Assembly (NCBI GenBank): GCA_039820405.1
Contig: JBCBQC010000026.1
Coordinates: forward strand, 1 to 64,000
Direction: 5' to 3'
DNA from: CALLVY01 sp937899855
Lineage (GTDB): Bacteria; Bacteroidota; Bacteroidia; Chitinophagales; Saprospiraceae
DNA length: 64,000 nt
The notes beneath the pieces are model-generated. The model saw only the letters and a list, made by a program, of their open reading frames with translations. It had not been told where the DNA came from and searched no databases. Made by a program: the position numbers and the translations under genes. The stretch's first letter is position 1, and each line of letters starts with the position of its first letter. Shown here piece by piece: positions 25,801-33,469 of the stretch.

Positions 25801-26292
25801 ATGGAGATACAGAAACAACTGCCCAGTCTGAAAAAGAAATACCTCAAGGCCGTAGATTTTGCACAGGCCAGCCTGGACGAACTCTTCTCCGCCGAAAAAT
25901 TAGGTGCTGCCCAAGTACTGCGCGCCAACTTTATGGAAAACGCCATCCTCATCAACCAGGGGGACGGCCGCTTTGTCACTCGGGCGCTGCCCCACGAAGC
26001 CCAATTCACCACCTTCCAAACCGCTCAGGTCGTCGACGCCAATGGCGATGACCTGCCCGACGTTCTACTCGGTGGCAACTACTACGACAACAACATCCAG
26101 ATGGGCCGGCTCGATGCCGATTATGGCTCCATCCTGGTCAACCGCGGGGACGGCCGTTTTGAGATCAGCCCCTGGAACGGACTGAGCATCACCGGCCAAA
26201 TCCGACAGATCCAACCGATTCGGATTGGGGAGGAGGACGCCTTTGTCCTGGCCCGTAATGACGCAAGCCTCAAAATTATTCAGTTCAAATAA
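22876..26292 (+). CDS. FG-GAP/VCBS repeat lipoprotein with ASPIC/UnbV domain (second copy)
   Basis: A 1138-residue diverged paralogue of the preceding gene with the same order: a signal peptide with a clear lipobox LLGAC, a first propeller block, an ASPIC/UnbV segment (about 559-621: RRAIGAKAIAFRG, then GLGAGADFDSLVLIWPDNTY), a second block, and a C-terminal region ending in QIRQIQPIRIGEEDAFVLARND. About thirteen calcium-loop motifs can be counted (DFNNDGLVDLFF, DLDGDGDLDLVT, DVNGDGHLDLLV and others). The start ATG at 22876 overlaps the upstream stop as ATGA, so translation is probably coupled; an ATG at 22912 would give a more compact signal peptide. GH65 follows after 11 bases. Confidence 0.88.
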   Translation: MMNCFSWLRAERMAACLLGMTVLCLLGACGGDSAGVPEAERYFVASVPELRGTESDLPKETFVLHEADRTGLDFTNRLAQNVDMNVFEYMYFYNGGGLGAGDFNNDGLVDLFFTSNQEANRLYLNRGELRFEEVTEAAGIVQDGGWSNGVSVVDINGDGLLDLYVSQVGDFVGIESRNQLFIAQSVDERGIPHYAERAVAYGLDQVGFSTQAAFFDYDLDGDLDLFQLNHSIHANGTFGQRKSFLGTKHPLAGDRLLRNEGGRFVEVTESAGVYSNAIGYGLGVVVSDLNLDGFPDLYIGNDFHENDYLYLNQGDGTFREVLTEQMMHTSRFSMGVDAADLNNDAQPEIISLDMLPYDPFILKKSEGEDAYGTFHFKLGYGYNHQYAKNALQLNNGNGTFSEVAMVGGVHATDWSWAPLFFDWNNDGYKDLFVSNGIPKRMNDIDYINFVSGKDIQAKIRMGNLEQKDLSLIDKLPEIKLPNKLFQQDGRLQFQDLEATITNDQAGYSNSVIYADLDGDGDLDLVTNNINERAFLYENKTGDAGENVYLSLHLEGTADNRRAIGAKAIAFRGAERLVFEKYPVRGFQASMEIPLHLGLGAGADFDSLVLIWPDNTYQNLTMPGEGQDLTVRYREGLPPFDYEQLRKARPALRELEDITTRTQAAYQHVENPFVEFNREPLIPHMTSSEGPALAIGDLNGDGRDDIFVGASKRERARLLLQDDRGQFTTSEPALFRQDSIYEDVDAQVVDVNGDGHLDLLVASGGNEYYNESPYLQSRLYLNDGAGNLTRKEDAFEGLYLTADCLLVEDFTGDGFPDLFLGARAVPWAYGELPQSYLLANDGTGKFSDVTADYAPDLAKVGMVKDAEWYDLDLDGDRDLIVAVEWGPIYLFEREADQFRRRHLTDRWGWWNFVLPADFDGDGDIDLIAGNLGLNSRLKASDAEPLRMYYYDFDGNGKKEQIVTYHLLGKEIPFSNMMEIQKQLPSLKKKYLKAVDFAQASLDELFSAEKLGAAQVLRANFMENAILINQGDGRFVTRALPHEAQFTTFQTAQVVDANGDDLPDVLLGGNYYDNNIQMGRLDADYGSILVNRGDGRFEISPWNGLSITGQIRQIQPIRIGEEDAFVLARNDASLKIIQFK

Positions 26293-26303
26293 ACTCTCCC
26301 AAC

Positions 26304-28337
26304 GTGAAAAACCCCATTCTGTACTTCTTACTTTTGTTGGCCTTCCCGATGGGTGCTCAGGACTACACCAATTCCCCCTGGCACCTCACCGCTACCGATA
26401 TTGATCCCAATAACTACTACGGCATCACCGTGGCCAATGGCATCATCGGTATCGTATCTTCTCCCGAACCCATGAAGGTGAAGGACGTGGTGCTCAATGG
26501 CGTTTACGACTACTACCAACGCGGTCGGGTTTCCAATATCCTCAAGGGGTTTAACCACGTCAATATGGACTTGGATGTGGATGGGGAGCGTTTGCACCGG
26601 GGTAACATTACCGCTTATACCCAAACCTTAGATATGCAGAAAGGGGCCCTCACGACGACCTTCCAGTTGCCGGGCAAGGTCGAGGTGAGTCATACCCTGA
26701 TGGCCCTGCGCCACCTGCCTTACACCTCCCTGATTACGGTGGAGGTGCGCGCGCAGAAGGACGTCGAAATTACCGGGGTCAGCACCATCGAAGCGCCCAA
26801 CCACCTGTCGGAAGTCCGCAACTACTACGCGGAAATCGACCGTCCCCACGTCACCATCCCCCTGATGACCTCCGTGGCGCGGAGCCCTTCCGGTCGCCAG
26901 CTGGTGGCCGCCGCCAACAGCTTTATCTTTCCCGAAGCCCACGGCAGCGAACCCCGACTGATTCACGAAGACTGGGACTACAACCGCCACCTGGCCAAGT
27001 TCTCCAAAAAGATTAAGGCCGGTACGACCTACCGCTTTAGCGTGGTGGCCTCCACCTGTGCCTCGGAACAATACGAAGATCCCCACAACGAAGCCGAGCG
27101 ACTGACCATTTACGCGGCCCTCGAAGGCTACCAACGCCTGATCGACCGCCACGAAGCGGCCTGGTCCAAGCTTTGGGAAAGCGACATTGTACTCGGTGGG
27201 GACCTCACCAGCCAGCGCGACATCCGCGCCGCCCTGTACCACCTCTATTCCTTCGTCCGGGAGGGTACGGCCTTTAGCTTGAGCCCCATGGGCTTATCGG
27301 GCTTGGGCTACAACGGTCACGTTTTTTGGGATACCGAAATGTGGATGTACCCCCCACTGCTGATGCTACAGCCCGAGCTGGCGCGTTCGCTGCTGGAATA
27401 CCGCTACGAGCGTTTGGAGATGGCCAAGCAAAATGCCTTTGCCCACGGCTACGACGGCGCGATGTATCCCTGGGAGTCGGCGGCGGATGGCTCGGAAGAT
27501 ACGCCCGTTTGGGCCCTCACCGGTCCTTTCGAACACCACATTACGGGTTGCGTAGCCTGGGCCTTTTGGAAATACTATCAGGTGACCAAGGACCAGCAGT
27601 GGCTGAGCGATCGCGGCTTTCCCGTGCTGAAGGAGGTGGCCGACTACTGGGTATCGCGCGTGGAATTGGGGGAGGACGGCCAGTACCACATCAATAACGT
27701 GGTGGGTGCGGATGAGTACGCGGAGAATATCGACGACAATGCCTTTACCAACGGGGTGGCCATCGAATCGCTGCGCTACGCGGCGGCGGCGGCCCGCGTG
27801 CTGGGGGCTCGGGTCAACCCGGACTGGGAAAAGGTGGCGGCGGGTATCCCCATCCTCCAATTTCCCGATGGGGTCACCCGCGAGCACGCCAGCTACGCGG
27901 GAGAAACGATCAAACAAGCCGACGTCAACCTGTTGAGCTATCCCTTACAAGTCGTCCGCGAGGAAGACCGCGTGCGCCAGGACCTGGCCTATTACGAAAA
28001 AGTGATGGACCCCCGTGGCCCCGCCATGGGCTACTCCGTCCTCTCGGTACTCTACAACCGCCTGGGCAATACCGAAAAGGCCAGCGAATTGTTCCAACGA
28101 GGCTACCGTCCCAATCAAGTACCGCCCTTCGGCGTCATCGCGGAAACGGCGGGGGGAACGAATCCTTATTTTGCTACCGGGGCAGGGGGAATGCTCCAGG
28201 CGGTCCTTTCCGGTTTTGGGGGCCTGGAGATTACCGATGAAGGGATCATCCAGTTGGAAACGGGGATTCCCGCCAGTTGGAAAAGCCTAAAAATCACCGG
28301 CGTAGGCCGCGATGAGGCGTCCTTTACCATTGATTGA
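26304..28337 (+). CDS. Secreted glycoside hydrolase family 65 enzyme
   Basis: A 677-residue protein with a GTG start and a signal peptide (MKNPILYFLLLLAFPMGAQD), so it acts in the periplasm or outside. It has the GH65 plan: an N-terminal beta-sandwich (about 20-270), then an (alpha/alpha)6 barrel with GYNGHVFWDTEMWMYPPLL and the acid-catalyst segment VVGADEYAENIDDNAFTN (Glu471). GH65 enzymes hydrolyse or phosphorolyse alpha-glucosides such as trehalose, maltose, kojibiose and nigerose. Secretion argues for hydrolysis rather than phosphorolysis. It sits between the VCBS genes and xylB with a 4-base overlap of reading frames downstream, so it is part of the sugar locus. The exact alpha-glucoside is unknown. 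Confidence 0.88.
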   Translation: MKNPILYFLLLLAFPMGAQDYTNSPWHLTATDIDPNNYYGITVANGIIGIVSSPEPMKVKDVVLNGVYDYYQRGRVSNILKGFNHVNMDLDVDGERLHRGNITAYTQTLDMQKGALTTTFQLPGKVEVSHTLMALRHLPYTSLITVEVRAQKDVEITGVSTIEAPNHLSEVRNYYAEIDRPHVTIPLMTSVARSPSGRQLVAAANSFIFPEAHGSEPRLIHEDWDYNRHLAKFSKKIKAGTTYRFSVVASTCASEQYEDPHNEAERLTIYAALEGYQRLIDRHEAAWSKLWESDIVLGGDLTSQRDIRAALYHLYSFVREGTAFSLSPMGLSGLGYNGHVFWDTEMWMYPPLLMLQPELARSLLEYRYERLEMAKQNAFAHGYDGAMYPWESAADGSEDTPVWALTGPFEHHITGCVAWAFWKYYQVTKDQQWLSDRGFPVLKEVADYWVSRVELGEDGQYHINNVVGADEYAENIDDNAFTNGVAIESLRYAAAAARVLGARVNPDWEKVAAGIPILQFPDGVTREHASYAGETIKQADVNLLSYPLQVVREEDRVRQDLAYYEKVMDPRGPAMGYSVLSVLYNRLGNTEKASELFQRGYRPNQVPPFGVIAETAGGTNPYFATGAGGMLQAVLSGFGGLEITDEGIIQLETGIPASWKSLKITGVGRDEASFTID

Positions 28338-28372
28338 AAGGTACAGCATCTCCTTACCATAATACCAACATC

Positions 28373-29851
28373 GTGTTTCTAATCGGCTACGACCTCGGCA
28401 GTTCTTCGATTAAAGTGAGCCTCCTCGACGCCAACAGTGGCCGTTGTGTGGGGGTGGTCAAATATCCCGAGGAGGAAATGCCGATTGCGGCTCCCCAGCC
28501 GGGTTGGGCCGAGCAGGACCCCGAGCTGTGGTGGGAATACTGCGGCATCGCCACCCGCCAGTTGTTGGCCCGCTACGCGGTCGCTCCCGAGGCGATCGCC
28601 GCCCTGGGCCTGGCCTACCAGATGCACGGGCTGGTACTGGTCGATGACGCCCACCGGGTCATCCGTCCCGCCATCATCTGGTGCGACAGCCGTGCGGTGG
28701 AGATTGGCAAACGGGCCTGGGAAGCCCTGGGCCGGGAAGCTTGCTTGCAACACTTGCTCAACTCCCCCGGCAACTTTACCGCCTCCAAACTCAAATGGGT
28801 CCGCGATCACGAACCCGACCATTACCGCCGGATTCACAAAGCCATGCTGCCCGGCGATTACCTGGCCATGAAAATGACCGGGCACATCCGCAGTACCCTA
28901 TCCGGTCTGTCCGAGGGCATCTTCTGGAATTTCACGGAAAACGATCTTGCCCACCGCTTGCTCGACCATTACGGTTTGGAACCCTCCTTATTGCCCGAGC
29001 TCGTGCCCACCTTTGGGGAGCAGGGCCAATTGACGGCCTCCGCTGCGGAAGCGCTGGGACTGCGCGCCGGTATCCCCCTCACCTACCGGGCGGGTGATCA
29101 GCCCAATAATGCCTTGTCGCTCAACGTCCTGCGTCCCGGTGAGGTCGCCGCGACGGGGGGCACTTCCGGGGTGGTGTACGGGGTGCTGGACCGCTTGGCC
29201 TACGATCCCCAATCGCGGGTCAACAGTTTTGCCCACGTCAACCACCGGGCCGAGCGGCCGCGCATTGGGGTACTCCTGTGTATCAACGGGGCGGGTATCC
29301 AGTACCGCTGGATCAAGCAGCGGGTGGGAGCCGTGGGGCTGAGCTACTCGGAGATGGAGGCGCGGGCGGCGGCGGTGCCCATCGGATCGGATGGCTTGCG
29401 CCTGCTGCCCTTTGGCAATGGTGCCGAACGCGTACTGGGCAACCGCAGTCCAGGGGCACGGATCAACAACCTCCAGTTTAATCGCCACGGGGAGGAGCAT
29501 TTGTTTCGCGCCGCGCTGGAAGGCATTGCTTTTTCCTTTGTCTACGGCGTGGAAATCCTACGCGATTTGGGTTTGGATTTGCGGGTCATCCGGGTGGGCA
29601 ACGACAACTTGTTCCGCTCGGCGATTTTTGCCCAGACCATCGCCGCCCTGGTGGGGAGTCCGATTGAAGTGCTGGAGAGTACGGGGGCTACCGGGGCGGC
29701 CCGGGCGGCGGGAGTTGGGGTAGGTATTTACTCCGATGTGGCGGCGGCGCTATCCGGCGAGCGCATCCAGCAGACTTACCTGCCTCCCGCAGCGGCGGCT
29801 TACGCGGCGGCCTACGAAGACTGGCGACGAGATTTGGATCAATTGATTTAA
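28373..29851 (+). CDS. xylB: FGGY-family carbohydrate kinase, probable xylulokinase
   Basis: A 492-residue cytoplasmic sugar kinase that should phosphorylate D-xylulose to xylulose 5-phosphate. Visible FGGY features are the N-terminal ATPase motif GYDLGSSSIKVSLLD, GLAYQMHGLVLVD with PAIIWCDSRA (substrate side), GDYLAMKMTG, the phosphate-binding GGTSGVVYGV, and the C-terminal RVGNDNLFRSAIFAQ. The GTG at 28373 is chosen because it directly precedes the motif. An in-frame TTG at 28334 overlapping the GH65 stop would add 13 atypical residues. Adjacent xylA makes xylulokinase the best call, although some FGGY enzymes with other sugars look similar. Confidence 0.88.
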   Translation: MFLIGYDLGSSSIKVSLLDANSGRCVGVVKYPEEEMPIAAPQPGWAEQDPELWWEYCGIATRQLLARYAVAPEAIAALGLAYQMHGLVLVDDAHRVIRPAIIWCDSRAVEIGKRAWEALGREACLQHLLNSPGNFTASKLKWVRDHEPDHYRRIHKAMLPGDYLAMKMTGHIRSTLSGLSEGIFWNFTENDLAHRLLDHYGLEPSLLPELVPTFGEQGQLTASAAEALGLRAGIPLTYRAGDQPNNALSLNVLRPGEVAATGGTSGVVYGVLDRLAYDPQSRVNSFAHVNHRAERPRIGVLLCINGAGIQYRWIKQRVGAVGLSYSEMEARAAAVPIGSDGLRLLPFGNGAERVLGNRSPGARINNLQFNRHGEEHLFRAALEGIAFSFVYGVEILRDLGLDLRVIRVGNDNLFRSAIFAQTIAALVGSPIEVLESTGATGAARAAGVGVGIYSDVAAALSGERIQQTYLPPAAAAYAAAYEDWRRDLDQLI

Positions 29852-29870
29852 CGATAAAAACCACCATCAG

Positions 29871-31211
29871 ATGAGTACAAGAGCACAAGTCGTACTGGGC
29901 GAACGCGAATTTTTTCCGGGTATTGGCCCCATTCCCTACGAAGGGCGCGAGTCGGACCAGCCCCTGGCCTTCCGCTGGTACGAGGCGGATCGCGTGGTCG
30001 GGGAGAAAACCATGGCCGAGCACTTTAAATTTGCCGTAGCCTACTGGCACAGCTTTGGCGGTACGGGAACCGATCCTTTTGGGGCGCCGACCCGTCAGTA
30101 TCCCTGGCTGGTGGCGCGTGAGCCGCAGCAGCGGGCCCGCGACAAGATGGATGCCGCCTTCGAGTTCATCACCAAAATGGGCATTCCCTACTACTGTTTT
30201 CACGACTTTGACTTGATCGAAGAGGGGCCCACCCTGGCGGAGTCGGCGCGACGGCTGGACCGCATCACGGACTACGCCCAACAAAAACAGGCGGCTTCGG
30301 GCGTAAAATTACTCTGGGGAACGGCCAACTTGTTTAGCCACCCCCGTTACATGAATGGGGCGGCTACCAATCCCGATTTTGCGGTGGTGGCCCACGCGGC
30401 GGCCCAGGTGCGCCGGGCGCTGGATGCGACCATCAAATTGGGGGGAGAGAACTACGTTTTCTGGGGTGGCCGTGAGGGTTACCTGAGCCTGCTCAATACC
30501 GATATGAAAACCGAGCTCGATCACCTGGCGCGCTTTCTCCATCTGGCCGTGGACTACGCCCGGCGCCAGGGTTTTGAAGGACAATTTTTTATCGAACCCA
30601 AACCCGCCGAACCCTCCAAACACCAATACGATTTTGATGCCGCGACGGTCATTGGTTTCCTCCGGGAGTACGACCTGCTCGATCACTTCAAACTCAATAT
30701 CGAAGTCAACCACGCGACGCTGGCCCAACACACCTTTCAGCACGAGGTCCGCGTGGCGGCCGACGCGGGGCTCCTGGGCAGCTTGGATGCCAACCGGGGG
30801 GATTATCAAAACGGCTGGGACACCGATCAATTTCCCAATAATGTATACGAACTGGTGGAGGCCTTGCTGATCCTCCTGGAGACGGGCGGACTGCGGGGCG
30901 GTGGCATCAATTTTGACGCCAAGCTGCGCCGCAATTCTACGGACCCGGTCGATCTGTTTTACGCCCACATCGGTGGGATGGACGCCTTCGCCCGGGCCCT
31001 ACTGGTGGCGCAGGACATCCTGGAGCATTCCGACTACCTCGCCCTGCGCCGCGAACGCTACGCCTCTTTTCAGAGCGAGGCGGCCCGGGCCTTTGCGACG
31101 GGACAATCTACCCTCGAAGACCTCAGCGCCTGGGCCCAGGCCAACGGCGAGCCCGAACCCCGCAGCGGACGACAAGAACGCTTCGAAAATATCATCAACC
31201 GCTACCTTTGA
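29871..31211 (+). CDS. xylA: Xylose isomerase
   Basis: A 446-residue TIM-barrel enzyme that converts D-xylose to D-xylulose, of the longer class II type. Family signatures include YYCFHDFDLIEEG (catalytic His-Asp), YVFWGGREGY, QFFIEPKPAEPSKHQYDFD with a metal-ligand Glu, NIEVNHATLAQHTFQHE and LDANRGDYQNGWDTDQFP. There is no signal peptide. It starts 19 bases after xylB, so the two are one transcription unit, and with transketolase downstream they form the standard route from xylose into the pentose phosphate pathway. Confidence 0.97.
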   Translation: MSTRAQVVLGEREFFPGIGPIPYEGRESDQPLAFRWYEADRVVGEKTMAEHFKFAVAYWHSFGGTGTDPFGAPTRQYPWLVAREPQQRARDKMDAAFEFITKMGIPYYCFHDFDLIEEGPTLAESARRLDRITDYAQQKQAASGVKLLWGTANLFSHPRYMNGAATNPDFAVVAHAAAQVRRALDATIKLGGENYVFWGGREGYLSLLNTDMKTELDHLARFLHLAVDYARRQGFEGQFFIEPKPAEPSKHQYDFDAATVIGFLREYDLLDHFKLNIEVNHATLAQHTFQHEVRVAADAGLLGSLDANRGDYQNGWDTDQFPNNVYELVEALLILLETGGLRGGGINFDAKLRRNSTDPVDLFYAHIGGMDAFARALLVAQDILEHSDYLALRRERYASFQSEAARAFATGQSTLEDLSAWAQANGEPEPRSGRQERFENIINRYL

Positions 31212-31253
31212 TTCCGCCGAAGAGAATGGGGCTTCGCTTACTGACCCACCGGA

Positions 31254-31284
31254 TTGGGAATCTTGATTCTTTATAGTAATTTTG
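31254..31284 (+). promoter_or_regulatory. Promoter of the transketolase gene
   Basis: TTG (31254-31256), a 20-base spacer, and TAATTTTG (31277-31284), a perfect -7 element. It suggests that tkt can be expressed independently of xylBA, with a leader of about 30 bases. Confidence 0.55.
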
Positions 31285-31321
31285 TTGCGTTCATTATCCA
31301 TCACCCTTTTAAAACCTATCC

Positions 31322-33382
31322 ATGGAAACCTTGTCGATGAGCTCTCCCGATGCCAAGCTTTCGTTAAATTGTGCCGACAACATCCGCGTGCTCGCCGCCG
31401 CGATGGTCGAAAAAGCCAAGTCGGGTCATCCCGGTGGAGCGATGGGAGGAGCGGACTTTATCCACATCCTCTACACCGAGTTTTTACAGTACGACCCTAC
31501 GGATATGGCCTGGCCGTTTCGCGATCGCTTTTTCCTCGATGCGGGACACATGTCGGCCATGTTGTACTCGGTACAGACCCTGCTGGGCAACTTTAGCATC
31601 GACGACATTCAAGCTTTCCGACAGTGGAAGAGCCCCACCCCCGGCCACCCCGAACTGGACGTGGCCCGCGGCATTGAAAACACCTCGGGGCCTCTGGGCT
31701 TGGGACACAGCTTTGGCATCGGCGCGGCCATTGCCGAGCGCTTCCTCGCCGCCCGTTTTGGCAGCGTGGTGGAGCACCAAACTTACCTGTACATCTCCGA
31801 CGGAGGGGTGCAAGAAGAGATTTCCCAGGGGGCCGCTCGCATCGCGGGCTACCTGGGCCTCAGCAACATCATCATGTTTTACGACGCCAACGACATCCAA
31901 CTCTCGACCGAGGTGGACGACGTCACCAGTGAGGACACCGCTAAAAAGTACGAATCCTGGGGTTGGCAGGTGATGACCATCGACGGCAATGATCACGAGG
32001 CCATCCGCCAGAGCATCCAGGCCGGTATCGAGGAGAAGAACCAACCGACGCTGATCATCGGGAAGGCGGTGATGGGCAAGGGCGTAGTACGGGAAGATGG
32101 GACTCCCTTCGAAGGGGAGGTCGAACTCCACGGCAAGCCCCTGGGCAAATCGAATGCTTCCTTTGCGAAGACCCTGGAGAACTTGGGGGCCGATCCGGAA
32201 AATCCCTTTGCCATTTTCCCCGCCGTGGCCGATTACTACGAACAAGTTAAGGTGCAAAAACAAGGAGCTGCCGCCCAACGCAAAGCCGCTTTTGCCGACT
32301 GGGAAAGCCAGCATCCCGAGCAAGCGCAAAAGCTCCGGCATTTCCTCTCGGGGCAGCTGCCCGAAATCGATTGGGCGGGGATCGACCCGAAGGCCAACGT
32401 CGCCAGTCGGGATGCCTCCGCTGCGGTACTCTCGGCCCTGGCGGATCAGGTAGAAAATATGATCGTCGCCTCGGCGGACCTCGCCAATAGCGACAAGACC
32501 GAAGCCTTCCTCAAGAAGACGACTGCCTTCCGTTACGGCAATTTCGATGGGGCTTTCCTCCAAGCCGGGGTGAGTGAGCTTACCATGGCGGCCCTCGCCA
32601 CGGGGATGGCCCTCCACGGTGGCGTCATTCCGGCTTGTGCGACCTTCTTCGCCTTTTCGGACTATATGAAGCCCGCCATTCGCGTCTGCGCCCTGATGGA
32701 GCAGAAAGTGATCTTTATCTGGACCCACGATGCCTTCCGCGTTGGGGAGGACGGCCCGACCCACCAACCCATCGAGCAGGAAGCCCAAATCCGTTTGTTG
32801 GAGCAATTGAAGAACCATTCGGGACACAACAGCTTTTTGGCCTTGCGCCCCGCCGATGCCCACGAAACGGTGGCCTGCTGGCGCCTGGCCCTCGAAAACG
32901 ACCACGGTCCGAGTGGCTTGATCCTGTCGCGGCAAAAGATTGCGGATTTGCCCGCCCGCGCTACGGACCGGGCCAGCGAGGCGGCCGCGGCCGCTCGGGG
33001 GGCCTATCTGGTCCGCGATTGCGAGGGCGAGCCCGACGTCATCCTGGTGGCCAATGGCTCGGAAGTGGCCACGCTGGTGGCCGGAGCGGCGGTGCTGAAT
33101 CAGGAGCACGGTTTGAAAATTAAGATCGTATCGGCGCCGAGTGAGGGATTGTTTCGACAGCAACCGGAAGCTTACCAACAGTCGGTGCTCCCACCGGAGG
33201 TGCCCACCTTTGGGCTGACGGCGGGCCTGCCGGTCGCCCTCCGGGGTTTGGTCGGGACCCGGGGTAAAGTGTGGGGCTTGGACCACTTTGGTTATTCGGC
33301 GCCCTACACGGTGTTGGATGAAAAATTTGGCTTCACGGCGGAAAATGTCGTCGCTCAGGTGCTGGCGATGCTCGGTCGCTAG
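31322..33382 (+). CDS. tkt: Transketolase
   Basis: A 686-residue single-chain transketolase, the thiamine diphosphate enzyme that moves two-carbon units between ketoses and aldoses in the pentose phosphate pathway. N-terminal cofactor-domain motifs include AKSGHPGGAMGGAD, GPLGLGHSFGIGAA and YISDGGVQEEISQGA (a variant of the more common GDG signature). The pyrimidine-binding domain has SADLANSDKT, GVSELTMAALATGMALHGG and WTHDAFRVGEDGPTHQPIEQ. The C-terminal domain is complete. Xylulose 5-phosphate made by XylA and XylB is a direct substrate, which explains its place at the end of the sugar locus. Confidence 0.95.
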   Translation: METLSMSSPDAKLSLNCADNIRVLAAAMVEKAKSGHPGGAMGGADFIHILYTEFLQYDPTDMAWPFRDRFFLDAGHMSAMLYSVQTLLGNFSIDDIQAFRQWKSPTPGHPELDVARGIENTSGPLGLGHSFGIGAAIAERFLAARFGSVVEHQTYLYISDGGVQEEISQGAARIAGYLGLSNIIMFYDANDIQLSTEVDDVTSEDTAKKYESWGWQVMTIDGNDHEAIRQSIQAGIEEKNQPTLIIGKAVMGKGVVREDGTPFEGEVELHGKPLGKSNASFAKTLENLGADPENPFAIFPAVADYYEQVKVQKQGAAAQRKAAFADWESQHPEQAQKLRHFLSGQLPEIDWAGIDPKANVASRDASAAVLSALADQVENMIVASADLANSDKTEAFLKKTTAFRYGNFDGAFLQAGVSELTMAALATGMALHGGVIPACATFFAFSDYMKPAIRVCALMEQKVIFIWTHDAFRVGEDGPTHQPIEQEAQIRLLEQLKNHSGHNSFLALRPADAHETVACWRLALENDHGPSGLILSRQKIADLPARATDRASEAAAAARGAYLVRDCEGEPDVILVANGSEVATLVAGAAVLNQEHGLKIKIVSAPSEGLFRQQPEAYQQSVLPPEVPTFGLTAGLPVALRGLVGTRGKVWGLDHFGYSAPYTVLDEKFGFTAENVVAQVLAMLGR

Positions 33383-33447
33383 GCGGCGGTTGGTAAAGCG
33401 TAGGTTTCCGGCCTGGCACTAGGTTTGTGTTTTGTAGAAGAGCTTCG

Positions 33448-33455
33448 TAATTTTG
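33448..33455 (+). promoter_or_regulatory. Bacteroidota -7 promoter element for the PAP2/haloperoxidase gene
   Basis: TAATTTTG matches TAnnTTTG, with a TTTG 20 bases upstream. The predicted start near 33462 excludes the in-frame ATG at 33425 and supports the ATG at 33470. Confidence 0.6.
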
Positions 33456-33469
33456 TAAAAAAGCCAGCA

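Noticed and set aside
31484..33286. 600-codon open frame antisense to transketolase
   Set aside because: Shadow of a GC-rich conserved gene. The antisense product has no domain logic.
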